DNA of 64,000 bases from Solirubrobacter phytolaccae (GTDB taxonomy: Bacteria > Actinomycetota > Thermoleophilia > Solirubrobacterales > Solirubrobacteraceae): NCBI RefSeq assembly GCF_027587195.1, contig NZ_JAPDDP010000006.1:1-64000 (forward strand), given 5' to 3'. Below the pieces are notes generated by a model. The model was not told the origin of the DNA. It saw nothing but the letters and a program-made list of their open reading frames with translations, and did no database searches. The first letter of the stretch is position 1, and each line of letters opens with the position of its first letter. This document shows positions 16,479 to 25,792 of this stretch, piece after piece. Made by a program: the position numbers and the translations under genes.

Positions 16479-16823
16479 TTAAGGAGTGGTGGTCGAGAGC
16501 GTGAAGGTCAGCGTCCTGGAATAGGTGCCGGTCCGCAGGGCGTCCGTGGCCCCGATCGGCTGGCGGAACAGGATGTCGACGGTCCCGTGGCTGACCGGCG
16601 CGGTGAACGCGGGCGGCGTGAGCTGGACCTGCAACGGCCGCGGGAGCCGGAACGCGCCGTTGGTCAGGTAGCCGGGCTCGCTGGTGGTCAGCGTCGCCTC
16701 GCCCGCGGTCGAGATCACGTCGGCCCAGGTCGCCGCGGTGTAGGTCCGCTCGACGCCCGGGGCGAACGTCGGGAACGTGGCGGGCGGCCCGAGCGTGAGC
16801 GTGAGCGTCGCCGGCACCGTGCC
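16479..16823 (-). other. C-terminal LSTT-type domain, copy B (in double amidase)
   Basis: Encodes residues 1027-1140. Shortest copy: it lacks about 17 residues in the middle but keeps [46 protein letters not shown] and the terminal [10 protein letters not shown]. Confidence 0.85.
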
Positions 16824-19800
16824 GCTGACGATGGTCGAGACCGCGTCGGCGTTGGCCGGCGTGCTCGGCGCACAGGCGCGGGTGCTGACCGCGTACGCGT
16901 TGCCGGGGACGCATCGCCACAGGCTCGGGTTCGTCTCGCTCGGCGGCTTGCGGAGCTTGGTCGCCTGCTCGTAGGCGTACCCGAACGCGAGCAGCGCGGC
17001 CTCGCTGAACGCGGTGCCGTTGAAGGCGATCCCCACGGGGTCGCGCGTGGCCGACGCGTAGCCGGCGGGCACGACGAGCTGCGGGTAGCCCGCCCGCGCG
17101 CCGAGCCCGGTCAGCGTGCCGGACGGGGTCATGAGTGCGTCGAGCTGGTTGGCCGTCAGCACGTTGTCGATCGCGGCGCGGGCGCTCGCCCGGCCGGTGT
17201 CACGCGCGGTCACGTACGCCGCGTTCTGCGCGGGGTCGGTGAGGTCCGTCGCCTGGCTGGCGAGCAGCTGGGACTGGCCGAACTTGAGCGCTTCGCCCTC
17301 GTGGTCCTCGTTGAAGTCGATGATGTCCGCGAGCGACTTCATCGGCGCGCTCGCGGGCAGCCGGGAGAGGTACGCGTTCAGGTCGCGCTTGAACTCCGGC
17401 GTGAGGATGTCCCCGGTCCCGGCCGCGGTCGGCGAGGCGACCGTGACGGTGGTGGCACCGAGCGCCTGCACGGCGGCGATCGCCGCGACGTACTGCGCGT
17501 TCGTGTTGGTGATCACGCCGATCCGCTTGCCGGCGAGCGCGTCCGCTTTCAGGGCGCCGAGGTAGTCCGGGACGGTCGCGGGCGCGGCGTCCGTGGCCGG
17601 GTCCTGCGCGTCCTTGCCGGCGATCGCGCCGAGCTCGGCCGCCGCGTCAGCGACGGTGCGCGTCATCGGGCCCGCCGTGTCCTGGGTGGCGCTGATCGGG
17701 AGGATGCCGGTGCGCGAGACCAGGCCGATCGTCGGCCGCAGCCCGACGATGCCCTGCGCGGCGGACGGGGAGACGATCGAGCCGGAGGTCTCCGTGCCGA
17801 TCGTGATCGCCGCGAGCCCCGCGGCGGCCGCGGCGCCGGAGCCGCTGCTCGACCCGCTCGGCGTGATGTCCGCGTTGTACGGGTTGAGCACCTGGCCGCC
17901 GAGCGAGCTGTAGCCGCTCGGCATCCCGTTGGTGAGGAAGTTCGCGAACTCGGACAGGTTGAGCTTGCCGAGCAGGATCGCGCCCGCGGCGCGCAGCTTG
18001 GCAACGACCGGCGAGTCGGTGGCGGGGATGCTGTTCTCCAGCGCGACGGACCCCGCGGTCGTGGGCAGGCCGGCGACGTCGAGGTTGTCCTTCACGAGCA
18101 CCGGGATGCCGTGGAGCGGGCCGCGGACGGTCCCGGCGGCGCGCTCGGCGTCGGCCTTCGCGGCCTCCTGCAGCGCCTTCGGATTGATCAGCCGCACGGC
18201 GTTGATCGACGGCCCTTCGGTGTTCGTGAGCGCGATCCGCTGCAGGTAGGCCTTCGTGAGCTGGGTCGCGCTGAGCGTGCCGGCGGTCATCCGCTGCTGG
18301 AGGTCGGCGACGGTCGCGGTCTCCAGCGGGAAGTCGAGCGTGACGCCGGTGGCGACCTCGCGACCCGGCGGGCAGGAACGCGGCGCGCCGGCGTAGCAGC
18401 GCCAGCTGGCCGGGTTGATCTCGCTCGGGACCCTGCGCAGCTTGGTCGCCTGCTCGTAGGCATAGGCGAACGCGAGCAGCGCGGCCTCGCTGAACGCGGT
18501 GCCGTTGAACGCGACCCCGACCGGGGCGCGGCCGGCGGCGTTGTAGCCCGCGGGCACGACGATCTGCGGGTAGCCGGCCCGGGCGCCGAGCCCGGTCAGC
18601 GTGCCGCTCGGCGTGAGGATCGCGTCGAGGCTGTTGCTCGTGAGCGCGGCGTCGATGGCGGCGCGGGCGCTCGCGCGGCCCGTGTCCCGTGCCGTGACGT
18701 AGGCCGCGTTCTGCGCCGGGTCGTTGAGATCGGTCCGCTCGCTGGCCTCGAGCTGCGACTGGCCGAACTTGAGCGTCTCGTCGGCGTGCAAATTGTTGAA
18801 GGCGATGATGTCCGCGAGCGACTTCATCGGCGCGCTCGCGGGCAGCCGGCCGAGGTACGCGTTCAGGTCGCGCTTGAACTCCGGCGTGAGGATGTCGCCC
18901 GTCCCCGCCGCGGTCGGCGAGGCGACCGTCACCGTGGTCGCGCCGAGCGCCTGCACCGCGGCGACCGCGGCGACGTACTGCGCGTTCGTGTTGGTGATGA
19001 CGCCGATCCGCTTGCCGGCGAGCGCGTCGGCCTTCAGACCGCTGAGGTAGTCGGGGACGGCCGGGGCGCCGGTCGTGGCCGGGTCCTCCGGGTCGCTGCC
19101 CGCGATCGCCTGCAGCTCGGCGGCGGCGTCGGCGACGGTGCGCGTCATCGGGCCGGCCGTGTCCTGGGTGGCGGAGATCGGCAGGATGCCGGCGCGCGAG
19201 ACCAGGCCGACCGTCGGGCGCAGGCCGACGATCCCCTGCTGCGCGGAGGGCGAGACGATCGAGCCGGACGTCTCCGTGCCGATCGTGATCGCCGCGAGCC
19301 CCGCGGCGGCCGCGCTGCCCGAGCCGCTGGACGAGCCGCTCGTGCCGAGGTCGAGATCGTACGGGTTGAGCACCTGCCCGCCGAGCGAGCTGTAGCCGTT
19401 GGGCATCCCGCTCGTCATGAAGTTCGCGAACTCGGACAGGTTCGTCTTGCCGAGGATCACGGCCCCGGCGGCGCGCAGCTTGGCGACGACGGTGGAGTCA
19501 CGAGAGGGGATCGAGTTCTGGAGCGCGACCGTGCCGGCCGTGGTCGGCAGGCCGGCGACGTCCAGGTTGTCCTTGACCAGCACCGGGACGCCGTGCAGCG
19601 GGCCGCGGAGCTTGCCGGTCGCGCGCTCGAGGTCGAGCAGGCTCGCGTCCTGCAGCGCGCGCGGGTTGACGAGGCGCACCGCGTTCAGGCCCGGGCCGCG
19701 CGCGTTGACGGCGGCGATCCGGTCGACGTAGGCGCGCGTGAGCTGGACGCTCGTGAGCTGGCCCGCGGCCATCTTGGTCTGCAGCTCGGAGACCGTCAGT

Positions 19801-19901
19801 CGCTCGAGGTCCAGCGCAGGGGCGGCCGCCTTCGCCGGAACGGCGACGAGCAGCAGGCCCACAAGCGCACAGGCCAACGACAACGACTTCATCAACGACA
19901 C
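16479..19901 (-). CDS. Secreted double amidase (two fused amidase-signature domains)
   Basis: 1140 residues. Signal peptide ([15 protein letters not shown]), then two full amidase-signature domains at about 30-515 and 525-1010, very similar to each other. Each keeps the Ser-cisSer-Lys triad: Lys110 in [11 protein letters not shown], the Ser-rich [13 protein letters not shown] loop and the nucleophile Ser in [11 protein letters not shown], with equivalents in the second half. Each ends in a Cys-containing linker (SWRCYAG, LWRCVPG). The last 114 residues are the LSTT-type C-terminal domain. Family members hydrolyse amide bonds of small or peptide substrates; the extracellular substrate here is unknown. 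Same strand as the M14 gene that follows; the 87-bp gap suggests possible co-transcription. Confidence 0.88.
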   Translation of the reverse strand: MSLMKSLSLACALVGLLLVAVPAKAAAPALDLERLTVSELQTKMAAGQLTSVQLTRAYVDRIAAVNARGPGLNAVRLVNPRALQDASLLDLERATGKLRGPLHGVPVLVKDNLDVAGLPTTAGTVALQNSIPSRDSTVVAKLRAAGAVILGKTNLSEFANFMTSGMPNGYSSLGGQVLNPYDLDLGTSGSSSGSGSAAAAGLAAITIGTETSGSIVSPSAQQGIVGLRPTVGLVSRAGILPISATQDTAGPMTRTVADAAAELQAIAGSDPEDPATTGAPAVPDYLSGLKADALAGKRIGVITNTNAQYVAAVAAVQALGATTVTVASPTAAGTGDILTPEFKRDLNAYLGRLPASAPMKSLADIIAFNNLHADETLKFGQSQLEASERTDLNDPAQNAAYVTARDTGRASARAAIDAALTSNSLDAILTPSGTLTGLGARAGYPQIVVPAGYNAAGRAPVGVAFNGTAFSEAALLAFAYAYEQATKLRRVPSEINPASWRCYAGAPRSCPPGREVATGVTLDFPLETATVADLQQRMTAGTLSATQLTKAYLQRIALTNTEGPSINAVRLINPKALQEAAKADAERAAGTVRGPLHGIPVLVKDNLDVAGLPTTAGSVALENSIPATDSPVVAKLRAAGAILLGKLNLSEFANFLTNGMPSGYSSLGGQVLNPYNADITPSGSSSGSGAAAAAGLAAITIGTETSGSIVSPSAAQGIVGLRPTIGLVSRTGILPISATQDTAGPMTRTVADAAAELGAIAGKDAQDPATDAAPATVPDYLGALKADALAGKRIGVITNTNAQYVAAIAAVQALGATTVTVASPTAAGTGDILTPEFKRDLNAYLSRLPASAPMKSLADIIDFNEDHEGEALKFGQSQLLASQATDLTDPAQNAAYVTARDTGRASARAAIDNVLTANQLDALMTPSGTLTGLGARAGYPQLVVPAGYASATRDPVGIAFNGTAFSEAALLAFGYAYEQATKLRKPPSETNPSLWRCVPGNAYAVSTRACAPSTPANADAVSTIVSGTVPATLTLTLGPPATFPTFAPGVERTYTAATWADVISTAGEATLTTSEPGYLTNGAFRLPRPLQVQLTPPAFTAPVSHGTVDILFRQPIGATDALRTGTYSRTLTFTLSTTTP
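16930..19815 (-). repeat. Intragenic tandem duplication, unit about 1485 bp
   Basis: The two amidase domains are also similar at DNA level. For example TCCGCGAGCGACTTCATCGG occurs at 17326 and 18811, an offset of 1485 bp (495 codons), and long identical runs continue around it. Divergence is concentrated at third codon positions and in the linkers, so the duplication is relatively recent or kept alike by gene conversion. Confidence 0.8.
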
Positions 19902-19975
19902 TCCCCCGGGTTGGACTCGCGCCCCCCACTCAATCCGGGAAGGCGGGGTGGTGTCAATAGATCAAACGTGCAGTT

Positions 19976-20965
19976 CTAAGCGGGCGGACGCCACGAACCG
20001 TCGCGGGTGCGGCGCCGATGCCGTCGCGCCGACCGGAACCCTTCCGCGAGCAGCAGCCACCACCACGGCCGCAAACGGAGCGGCCACGTCCAGTCCCAGC
20101 GCAGCGGTTTGAGGCGACGGGCGCGGCGGTCGTCGGCGAGCAGCCGGCGCGTGCCCGCGGTCAGGCGACGGACGGTGAGCGCGCGGACGAGCTCGAACAC
20201 GGCGGCGAAGAGGAGGAAGGCCACGGTTCCGCCGCTCGCGCCGGGTACGAGCAGCAGGGCCAGCAGCGCGCACGCCGCGCTGAAGCGGCGGTAGACGAAC
20301 GCGCGGCCCGCCGGCCCGGTGTGCAGCAGGTTCTCGCGGGCCTCCGCCAGGCGCGGGTCCAGCCGGGCGGCGGCCTCGAACTGCTCGCCGACACCGTCGC
20401 GCTGGTAGCTGCGCAGGCGAGCGACGGCGAGGTTGTTGAGCGCGTCGGCGTCCTCGGGGTCGAGCGCGAGCGCGCGCGAGAAGGCCTCGATCGCCTCCGC
20501 GGGCCGGTCCTGCTCGAGCAGGATCTCGCCGTACGTGGCGTGCGTGTCGGCGTCCTCGGGCTCGAGCTCGACGGCGTGGCGGGCGGCGGCGATGGCACCG
20601 GCCTCGTCCCCGGCGGCCTGCAGCGCATTCGCCAGCACGACGTGCGGATAGGCGAGCTCGGGGTTCAGCCGCGTCGCGAACAGCGCGGCCTGCCTGGCCT
20701 CCGGCGCACGCTTGAGCTTGAGCAGCGCGACCGAGCGCACCTGGTGGCCCGTGGCGAGCTCCGGCCCGCACGCGACGGCGGCGTCACCGGCGCGCAGCGC
20801 GTCCTGGAAGCGGCCGAGCTGCAGGTACGCGTGGCCGGCGAGCGCGTGCAGGGCGGCATTGCCGGGCTCACTCGTGATCGCGGTGTGCACGTGCCGCAGG
20901 GCTTCGTCCGGCCGGTGCAGCTCCAGGAGCGCGAGCGCCCGCTTCAGCGCGGCCCCCGTGCTCAC
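19976..20965 (-). CDS. TPR-repeat membrane protein
   Basis: 329 residues from a GTG that overlaps the stop of the upstream AAA+ gene (GTGA). Residues about 1-215 are tetratricopeptide repeats (for example HRPDEALRHVHTAI, QDALRAGDAAVACGP, AEAIEAFSRALALDPEDADALNNLA). Two hydrophobic stretches at about 235-265 (ALLALLLVPGASGGTVAFLL) form membrane helices, followed by an Arg-rich cytosolic tail. Probably a membrane-attached scaffold for the coupled ATPase, which itself starts with TPR-like helices. The longer open frame reaching 21673 is discarded since it runs antiparallel in composition and lies inside the ATPase gene. Confidence 0.82.
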   Translation of the reverse strand: MSTGAALKRALALLELHRPDEALRHVHTAITSEPGNAALHALAGHAYLQLGRFQDALRAGDAAVACGPELATGHQVRSVALLKLKRAPEARQAALFATRLNPELAYPHVVLANALQAAGDEAGAIAAARHAVELEPEDADTHATYGEILLEQDRPAEAIEAFSRALALDPEDADALNNLAVARLRSYQRDGVGEQFEAAARLDPRLAEARENLLHTGPAGRAFVYRRFSAACALLALLLVPGASGGTVAFLLFAAVFELVRALTVRRLTAGTRRLLADDRRARRLKPLRWDWTWPLRLRPWWWLLLAEGFRSARRHRRRTRDGSWRPPA

Positions 20966-22227
20966 AGCAGCTTGTGCGTGCGGATGTAGGCCAGCAGGTC
21001 GTCGAACTGGCCGCCCTCGTTCGCGTAGACCGCGTAGTTGTGGGCGATCCCGAACCAGGCGCGGGTGGAGGGCGCGGTCTCGCTCGCCGCCTGGTCGAGC
21101 TGCCCCTGCGTGATCGGGTGCATCGCGCCGGTCCGCACCGACTCTTGGAGCGCGAGCTCGGAGGCCGATTCCACAATGTGAACAATGTCCGCACCCGAAC
21201 ATCCATCGGTGCGGCGGGCGAGTTTGACGGTGTCGACGCCGCGGATCGGCCGGCCGGCGAGGGCCTTGCGGAAGATCGTCTCGCGGGCGGGAAGGTCGGG
21301 CGGGAGCACGAGCACGGTGCGGTCCAGCCGCCCCGGCCGGCGCAGGGCGGTGTCGACGTCCCACGGGTGATTGGTCGCCGCGAGCACAAAGACGCCCTCG
21401 TTGTCGGCCTGCGCGCCGTCGAGCTCCGCGAGCAGCTGGTTGACGACGTTGCGGCCGGCCGAGTGGCGCATCTGGCTGCGCTTCTGGCCGAGCGCGTCGA
21501 GCTCGTCCAGGAACAGGACGCACGGCGCGGCGCGGCGGGCCGACGCGAACGCGTCGTGCAGCCGGCGCTCGGACTCGCCGAGCCACATGTCGAGCACGTC
21601 GTTGAGGCCGAGGGCGAAGAAGCTCGCGCCGAGCTCGCCGGCCACCGCGCGGGCCAGGAACGTCTTGCCGCACCCTGGCGGGCCGTAGAGCAGCAGGCCG
21701 CCGCGCAGCGACTTGCCGTAGTACGCGCGCAGCTCGGGGTTGCGCAGCGGCGCCAGGAACGCGGCGTCCAGCCGCGCCTTCACCTGCTCGAGGCCACCGA
21801 CGTCGTCGAGCGTGACGCGCGGGCGGTCCGGTGCCGGCAGCCCTTCGGGGTCGAGCTCGGTGAACCCCTCCGGGATCACGAGCGGCCCCTGCGTCTCGTC
21901 CTCGTCCACGGGCCCGATCCCGGCGTCGGTCTCGACCCAGCGGTCGGCGTCGAACGCGGCGGCCGTGTCCGCGAAGCCGCCCAGCAGCCGCGCGTAGCGC
22001 TCGGCCTTGTCGTGGTCACCGAGCGCCCGGGAGGCGTCGCGCGCGGTGGCGAGCGCCTCCGCGTGGTCGGGCTCGGCGCTCAGCGCCGCCTGGGCGTGCT
22101 CGAGCGCCCGCCCCGGGTCGCCCGCCATCACCAGCAGCGACGCGAGATGGACGCGCAGCGCCGGGTTCCCGGGCTCGACCGCGATCGCCGTCTCCAGCGC
22201 GGCGATGACTGAGGCGTCGACGGACAC
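20962..22227 (-). CDS. AAA+ ATPase with N-terminal TPR region
   Basis: 421 residues from the GTG at 22227. An in-frame ATG at 22290 would leave only 7 bp to the divergent gene, so I prefer the later start. Residues about 1-85 are TPR-like helices. The AAA module follows an Asp/Pro-rich linker: DDVGGLEQVK, Walker A GPPGCGKT at about 185, Walker B VLFLDELDALG, and ATNHPWDVDTALRRPGRLD carrying sensor 1 and two arginine fingers. This is the classic AAA clade (FtsH/Cdc48/spastin-like), with no protease domain. The C-terminal helices resemble those of Vps4-like ATPases. Coupled to the TPR membrane protein, it may remodel membrane proteins. Substrate unknown. Confidence 0.88.
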   Translation of the reverse strand: MSVDASVIAALETAIAVEPGNPALRVHLASLLVMAGDPGRALEHAQAALSAEPDHAEALATARDASRALGDHDKAERYARLLGGFADTAAAFDADRWVETDAGIGPVDEDETQGPLVIPEGFTELDPEGLPAPDRPRVTLDDVGGLEQVKARLDAAFLAPLRNPELRAYYGKSLRGGLLLYGPPGCGKTFLARAVAGELGASFFALGLNDVLDMWLGESERRLHDAFASARRAAPCVLFLDELDALGQKRSQMRHSAGRNVVNQLLAELDGAQADNEGVFVLAATNHPWDVDTALRRPGRLDRTVLVLPPDLPARETIFRKALAGRPIRGVDTVKLARRTDGCSGADIVHIVESASELALQESVRTGAMHPITQGQLDQAASETAPSTRAWFGIAHNYAVYANEGGQFDDLLAYIRTHKLL

Positions 22228-22297
22228 GGAGGTGGGGTTACCCGGAGACTTGTCGAGTGAGCCTTGCAATCGCGTCACGACCCGGCACACTTGATCT

Positions 22298-22768
22298 ATG
22301 TCGTGGCAGCGCCCCTACTCGGAACTCCGTGCTTCGGACTCCGAGCGCGAGCGCGTCGTCGAGTTCCTGCGCGAGCACGCCCTCGTCGGACGCCTCAACC
22401 ACGATGAGCTCGAAGAGCGCATCGGCCTCGCCTACGCCGCCATCTACCGCGGCGATCTCGAGCGCCTGATCGGCGACCTGCCACGCCGTGACCAGCCCGT
22501 GGCGCGTCGTTCCCGGCCGGACCAGGCCCGCGCCGTGGTGCACAAGCGCAACGAGCCGAAGCCCTTCATGGTCCTCGTCGGCATGTCGGCGATCGCGATC
22601 CCGATGATCGTCCTCACGGGCGCGATCATCGCGCTCGCCGTCGTCGTGATGATGTCCGCGTTGATCGTGCCGCTGCTCATCGTGGCCCTGCTGATCGCGC
22701 ACGGCGCCAAGCGCCGACGCATGCATCACCGCCCGCACGGCGGTGGCATGGCCGGCGGCTTCAGCTAG
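22298..22768 (+). CDS. DUF1707 (SHOCT-like) membrane protein
   Basis: 156 residues. The N-terminal 60 residues match the DUF1707 helical domain (LRASDSERERVVEFLREHA, GRLNHDELEERIGLAYAA, RGDLERLIGDLP). A basic linker is followed by two adjacent hydrophobic helices at about 93-135 and a His/Gly-rich tail. DUF1707 proteins are widespread actinobacterial membrane proteins of unclear function. Divergent from the AAA+ gene and followed 9 bp later by the metallo-hydrolase gene, so probably co-transcribed with it. Confidence 0.87.
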   Translation: MSWQRPYSELRASDSERERVVEFLREHALVGRLNHDELEERIGLAYAAIYRGDLERLIGDLPRRDQPVARRSRPDQARAVVHKRNEPKPFMVLVGMSAIAIPMIVLTGAIIALAVVVMMSALIVPLLIVALLIAHGAKRRRMHHRPHGGGMAGGFS

Positions 22769-22777
22769 CTCAACCGC

Positions 22778-23620
22778 GTGGATGGGCTCGCCGAGCTGGA
22801 AGCCCTTCCGCTCGGCCTCCCAGAAGGCCTCGAGCTCGAATGGCTCGGCGTCGCCGGGTACCGGCTCACGTACGAGGGAACGAGCATCCTCGTCGACCCG
22901 TACGTCTCGCGCGTGCCGCTCCGCAGCGTCCTGCTGAGACGACCCGCGCTCCCCGACGACGGCGTGATCGACCGCTACGTCAAGCCGCCCGGCCCCGTCG
23001 CCGGGATCCTCGTCGGGCACACGCACTGGGACCATGCCGTCGACGCGCCCGCTTTGGCGCGGCGCTTCGACGCGCCGGCGTTCGGCTCCGAGTCGCTCGC
23101 GCAGCTCATGCGACTGCACGGTCGGGCCAGCACGGTGGTCGAGCCGCGCAAGCGCTACGAGCTGGGGCCGTTCGTGGTGTCGTTCACGCCGAGCCGGCAC
23201 TCGAAGCTGCTCTTCGGGCGCAAGGTGCCGTTCGCCGGGCCGCTCACCTGCGAGGACGTGCACGCGTTGACGCCGGGCGCGTACAAGTGCGGCGCGGTGT
23301 ACGGCATCCGGATTGAGGTCGCGGGGATCGCGCTCTACCACCAGGGCAGCGCCGATCTCGACGACGACGCGCTCGGGCACGAGCCGGTCGACGTCTTCCT
23401 GGCGGGCGTGACCGGGCGGCAGGTCACGCCGCGCTACTGGGAGCGGATCCTGCCCAAGCTGGACCCGCGCGTGCTGGTGCCGACGCACTACGACGACTTC
23501 TTCGCGCCGCTGGGCACGCGGCTGAAGCTGATCCGCAAGGTCAACCTGGAGGGCGTGCCGGACGAGGTGCGCGCGGTCACGCAGGACGCGACGGTGGCGG
23601 CGCTCAGGCGCGTCGACTGA
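22778..23620 (+). CDS. MBL-fold metal-dependent hydrolase (UlaG/NAPE-PLD-like)
   Basis: 280 residues from GTG. The metallo-beta-lactamase signature HTHWDH lies near residue 88, preceded by ILVDPYVSR. Later metal-ligand candidates are in FTPSRHSKLLFG, YHQGSADLDDD and PTHYDDFF. The layout resembles L-ascorbate-6-phosphate lactonase/NAPE-PLD-like hydrolases. Probable cytosolic Zn- or Mn-dependent hydrolase; substrate unknown. Convergent with the TIGR01777-like gene, overlapping by 17 bp. Confidence 0.85.
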   Translation: MDGLAELEALPLGLPEGLELEWLGVAGYRLTYEGTSILVDPYVSRVPLRSVLLRRPALPDDGVIDRYVKPPGPVAGILVGHTHWDHAVDAPALARRFDAPAFGSESLAQLMRLHGRASTVVEPRKRYELGPFVVSFTPSRHSKLLFGRKVPFAGPLTCEDVHALTPGAYKCGAVYGIRIEVAGIALYHQGSADLDDDALGHEPVDVFLAGVTGRQVTPRYWERILPKLDPRVLVPTHYDDFFAPLGTRLKLIRKVNLEGVPDEVRAVTQDATVAALRRVD

Positions 23621-24500
23621 CGAGGTCGCGCGCCGCGGCCTCCCACTCCGGGAACGCGAAGGCGAAGCCGGACTCGAGCAGCCGGCCCGGCACGACGCGG
23701 CGGCTCTTCAGCACCAGCTCCGTCTCGGTGCGCATGAAGAACGCGCCGACTTCGAGCATCCACTTGGTCGCGGGCAGCCCGACGCGTCCGTCGCGCAGCA
23801 CGCGCATGAAGTCCCCGTACGGCACCGGGTTCGGCGACGACAGGTTCACGGGGCCCGCGAACGACTCGTCCTCGATCAGCCGCCGGACGGCACGGGCGAA
23901 GTCGACGTCGTGAATCCACGACACGTACTGGCGCCCGCCGGCGGCCGGACCGCCGAGGCCACGCCGCGCGAGCCCGTAGAGCGTGTCGAAGACGCCGTCG
24001 CGGTCCGGGCTCATGACCATCGCCGTGCGCATCAGCACCGTCCGCACGGGCGCGTCGGCGGCCGCCTCCTCCCAGCGCTTGGCGACGTCGATCGAGAACC
24101 GCCACGTGTCCGGCACGCCGACCTCGTCGCCGCCGAGCCGCCCGGACTCGTCCCACGCGGGCCCGTAGTTGTCGGCGTAGATCGTCGCCGTCGACGACTG
24201 GAGCCAGACGCGCGGCGGCGCAGCGCAGCCCCGCAGCGCATCGCGCAGCGCCCACGTCGACTCGAGCCGGGAGCGCATGATCGCCCGCCGGTTCGCCGGG
24301 GTGTAGCGGCAATCGACCGTCCGCCCGGCGAGGTTGATCAGCGCGTCCGCGCCCTCGAGCGCCTCGACCCAGGCGCCGAGCGTCCGCCCGTCCCAGCGCA
24401 CCCCCTCCGACCGCGCGATCACGACGACCTCGTCGCCCGCGAACTCACGCTTGAGCACGTGACCGACCTGACCCGTCCCGCCTGCGAGCACGATCTTCAT
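23604..24500 (-). CDS. TIGR01777-family NAD-dependent epimerase-like protein
   Basis: 298 residues. MKIVLAGGTGQVG gives the nucleotide-binding GxxGxxG; later DALINLAGRTVDCRY and the NRRAIMRSRLEST segment are typical of the SDR39U1/TIGR01777 group, with a C-terminal DUF1731-like region (MRTETELVLKSRRVVPGRLLESGF). I chose the ATG at 24500 rather than the earlier 24524 because it begins directly at the Rossmann strand and leaves the operator-like palindrome free. Function of this family is poorly known; it is linked with cell division and sugar metabolism in annotations. Divergent from the ArsR-type regulator. Confidence 0.85.
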   Translation of the reverse strand: MKIVLAGGTGQVGHVLKREFAGDEVVVIARSEGVRWDGRTLGAWVEALEGADALINLAGRTVDCRYTPANRRAIMRSRLESTWALRDALRGCAAPPRVWLQSSTATIYADNYGPAWDESGRLGGDEVGVPDTWRFSIDVAKRWEEAAADAPVRTVLMRTAMVMSPDRDGVFDTLYGLARRGLGGPAAGGRQYVSWIHDVDFARAVRRLIEDESFAGPVNLSSPNPVPYGDFMRVLRDGRVGLPATKWMLEVGAFFMRTETELVLKSRRVVPGRLLESGFAFAFPEWEAAARDLVSRRA

Positions 24501-24517
24501 CGGTGAGTCACCGTAGC

Positions 24518-24537
24518 TTGACAAATATTCTTGTCAA
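24518..24537. promoter_or_regulatory. Operator-like palindrome overlapping a -35 box
   Basis: TTGACAA-ATATTC-TTGTCAA, a 7-bp perfect inverted repeat with an AT-rich 6-base centre. It stands out in very GC-rich DNA. It lies 15 bp upstream of the ArsR-type regulator ATG and 17 bp upstream of the divergent epimerase-like gene. The left arm is itself a consensus -35 element (TTGACA) for the regulator. A likely autoregulatory site for both divergent genes. Confidence 0.65.
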
Positions 24538-24552
24538 GGGTTCAATGGGGCC

Positions 24553-25089
24553 ATGCGGGACATCGAGCTGATCGACGACCCGGCCGTCGCCGCCGCCGCG
24601 CTGGACCCCATTCGGTCCCGTCTGCTGGCCGAGCTGGCCACGCCCGGCAGCGCCGCCAACCTGGCTGCGCGCGTCGGCCTCCCGCGCCAGAAGGTCAACT
24701 ACCACCTGCGGGCGCTGGAAGAGCGCGGGCTCGTGGAGGTCGCGGAGGAGCGCCGCCACGGCGGGCTCACCGAGCGCGTCCTGCGCGCGACCGCCGCGTC
24801 CTACATCGTCTCGCCCGCGGCGCTGGGCCGGCGCGCGCTCGCGAGCCGCTACCTGATCGCGCTCGCCGCGCGGATGCTGCGCGAGGTCGCGCAGCTCGAC
24901 GCCCAGCAGGACACGCTCGGCCTCGACGCCGAGATCAGGTTCGCCACCCCCGACGACCGCGCCGCGTTCGCCGAGGAGCTGACCGAGGCCGTCACCCGCC
25001 TCGTCGGCAAGTACCACGACGACGCGGGCAGGCCGCATCGCCTCGTCGTCGCCACCCACCCGATCCAGGAGGCCGGCAGTGAGACGTGA
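24553..25089 (+). CDS. ArsR-type winged-helix transcriptional regulator
   Basis: 178 residues. The N-terminal 75 residues form a winged helix: DPIRSRLLAELATPGSAANLA, then the recognition helix region GLPRQKVNYHLRALEERGLV and the wing ERRHGGLTERV. No Cys metal-sensing motif is visible. The C-terminal part is helical (about 100-165) and may sense a ligand. It overlaps the next gene, an AHSA1/SRPBCC protein, by 11 bp; this ArsR plus AHSA1 pairing is very common in Actinobacteria. The palindrome directly upstream is its likely target. Confidence 0.88.
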   Translation: MRDIELIDDPAVAAAALDPIRSRLLAELATPGSAANLAARVGLPRQKVNYHLRALEERGLVEVAEERRHGGLTERVLRATAASYIVSPAALGRRALASRYLIALAARMLREVAQLDAQQDTLGLDAEIRFATPDDRAAFAEELTEAVTRLVGKYHDDAGRPHRLVVATHPIQEAGSET

Positions 25090-25792
25090 GAACCGCATCG
25101 AGGTCCCGGGCACGCCGGAGCAGGTGTGGGAGGCGATCGCGACCGGGCACGGCATCGAGACGTGGTTCGTGCCGGCCGAGGTCGAGGGCCGCGTCGGCGG
25201 CAAGGTGCGGCTGGACATGGGCACCGGCATGGCCGACTCGGGCGTCGTGACCGACTGGGACCCGCCGCGTCGCTTCGCCTACGAGGAGACGTGGGAGGGC
25301 GAGGTCGAGGGCAAGCTCGCGACCGAGTTCCTGGTCGAGGCGCAGAGCGGCGGGACGACCGTCATCCGGCTGGTCAGCACCGTCCAGGCGACCGGCGGCA
25401 ACTGGGACGACATGCTCGACAACCTGTCCGCGGGCTGGGACGGCTACCTGCTGATCCTCAAGACCTACCTGGAGCACTTCGCCGGCCAGCCGTGCCGCAC
25501 GGTCATGGTCGCGCGCTTCGACCCCGTGGACCGCGCCGACGCCTACGCCGCGCTCACGCCGCCATGGGAGGGCGAGGTCGTCCACGACGGCGAGCACGAG
25601 CGGATCGTCCGCATGACCGCGCCCGCCCCGGGCATCGGCCTCGTCATGGCGTTCGCGATGGGCGGCGCGACGATGAGCGCCGTGCACCTGTACCTCTACG
25701 GCGCGGACGCGCCCGACCTCGCCGACGAGTGGCGCGCGTGGTTGGACTCCCAGAGGATCGGATCGCCTTCGGAGACCTCCGCGCCGAGCTGA
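25079..25792 (+). CDS. SRPBCC (AHSA1-like) domain protein
   Basis: 237 residues from GTG. The first 140 residues have the START/AHSA1 pattern: IEVPGTPEQVWEAIATGHGIETWFVP, then GGKVRLDMG, WDPPRRFAYEE and a long C-terminal helix DNLSAGWDGYLLILKTYLEHFAG. A second, smaller alpha/beta segment follows (about 150-225). Such proteins bind hydrophobic ligands or act as Hsp90 co-chaperone-like factors. Co-transcribed with the ArsR-type regulator. The 3' end overlaps the convergent AraC/DinB gene by 97 bp, an unusually long overlap. Confidence 0.85.
   Translation: MRRENRIEVPGTPEQVWEAIATGHGIETWFVPAEVEGRVGGKVRLDMGTGMADSGVVTDWDPPRRFAYEETWEGEVEGKLATEFLVEAQSGGTTVIRLVSTVQATGGNWDDMLDNLSAGWDGYLLILKTYLEHFAGQPCRTVMVARFDPVDRADAYAALTPPWEGEVVHDGEHERIVRMTAPAPGIGLVMAFAMGGATMSAVHLYLYGADAPDLADEWRAWLDSQRIGSPSETSAPS

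Noticed and set aside
20966-21673. N-terminal extension of the TPR protein
   Set aside because: The extension overlaps the AAA+ gene in another frame with Arg/Pro-rich noise; the GTGA overlap gives a natural start at 20965.
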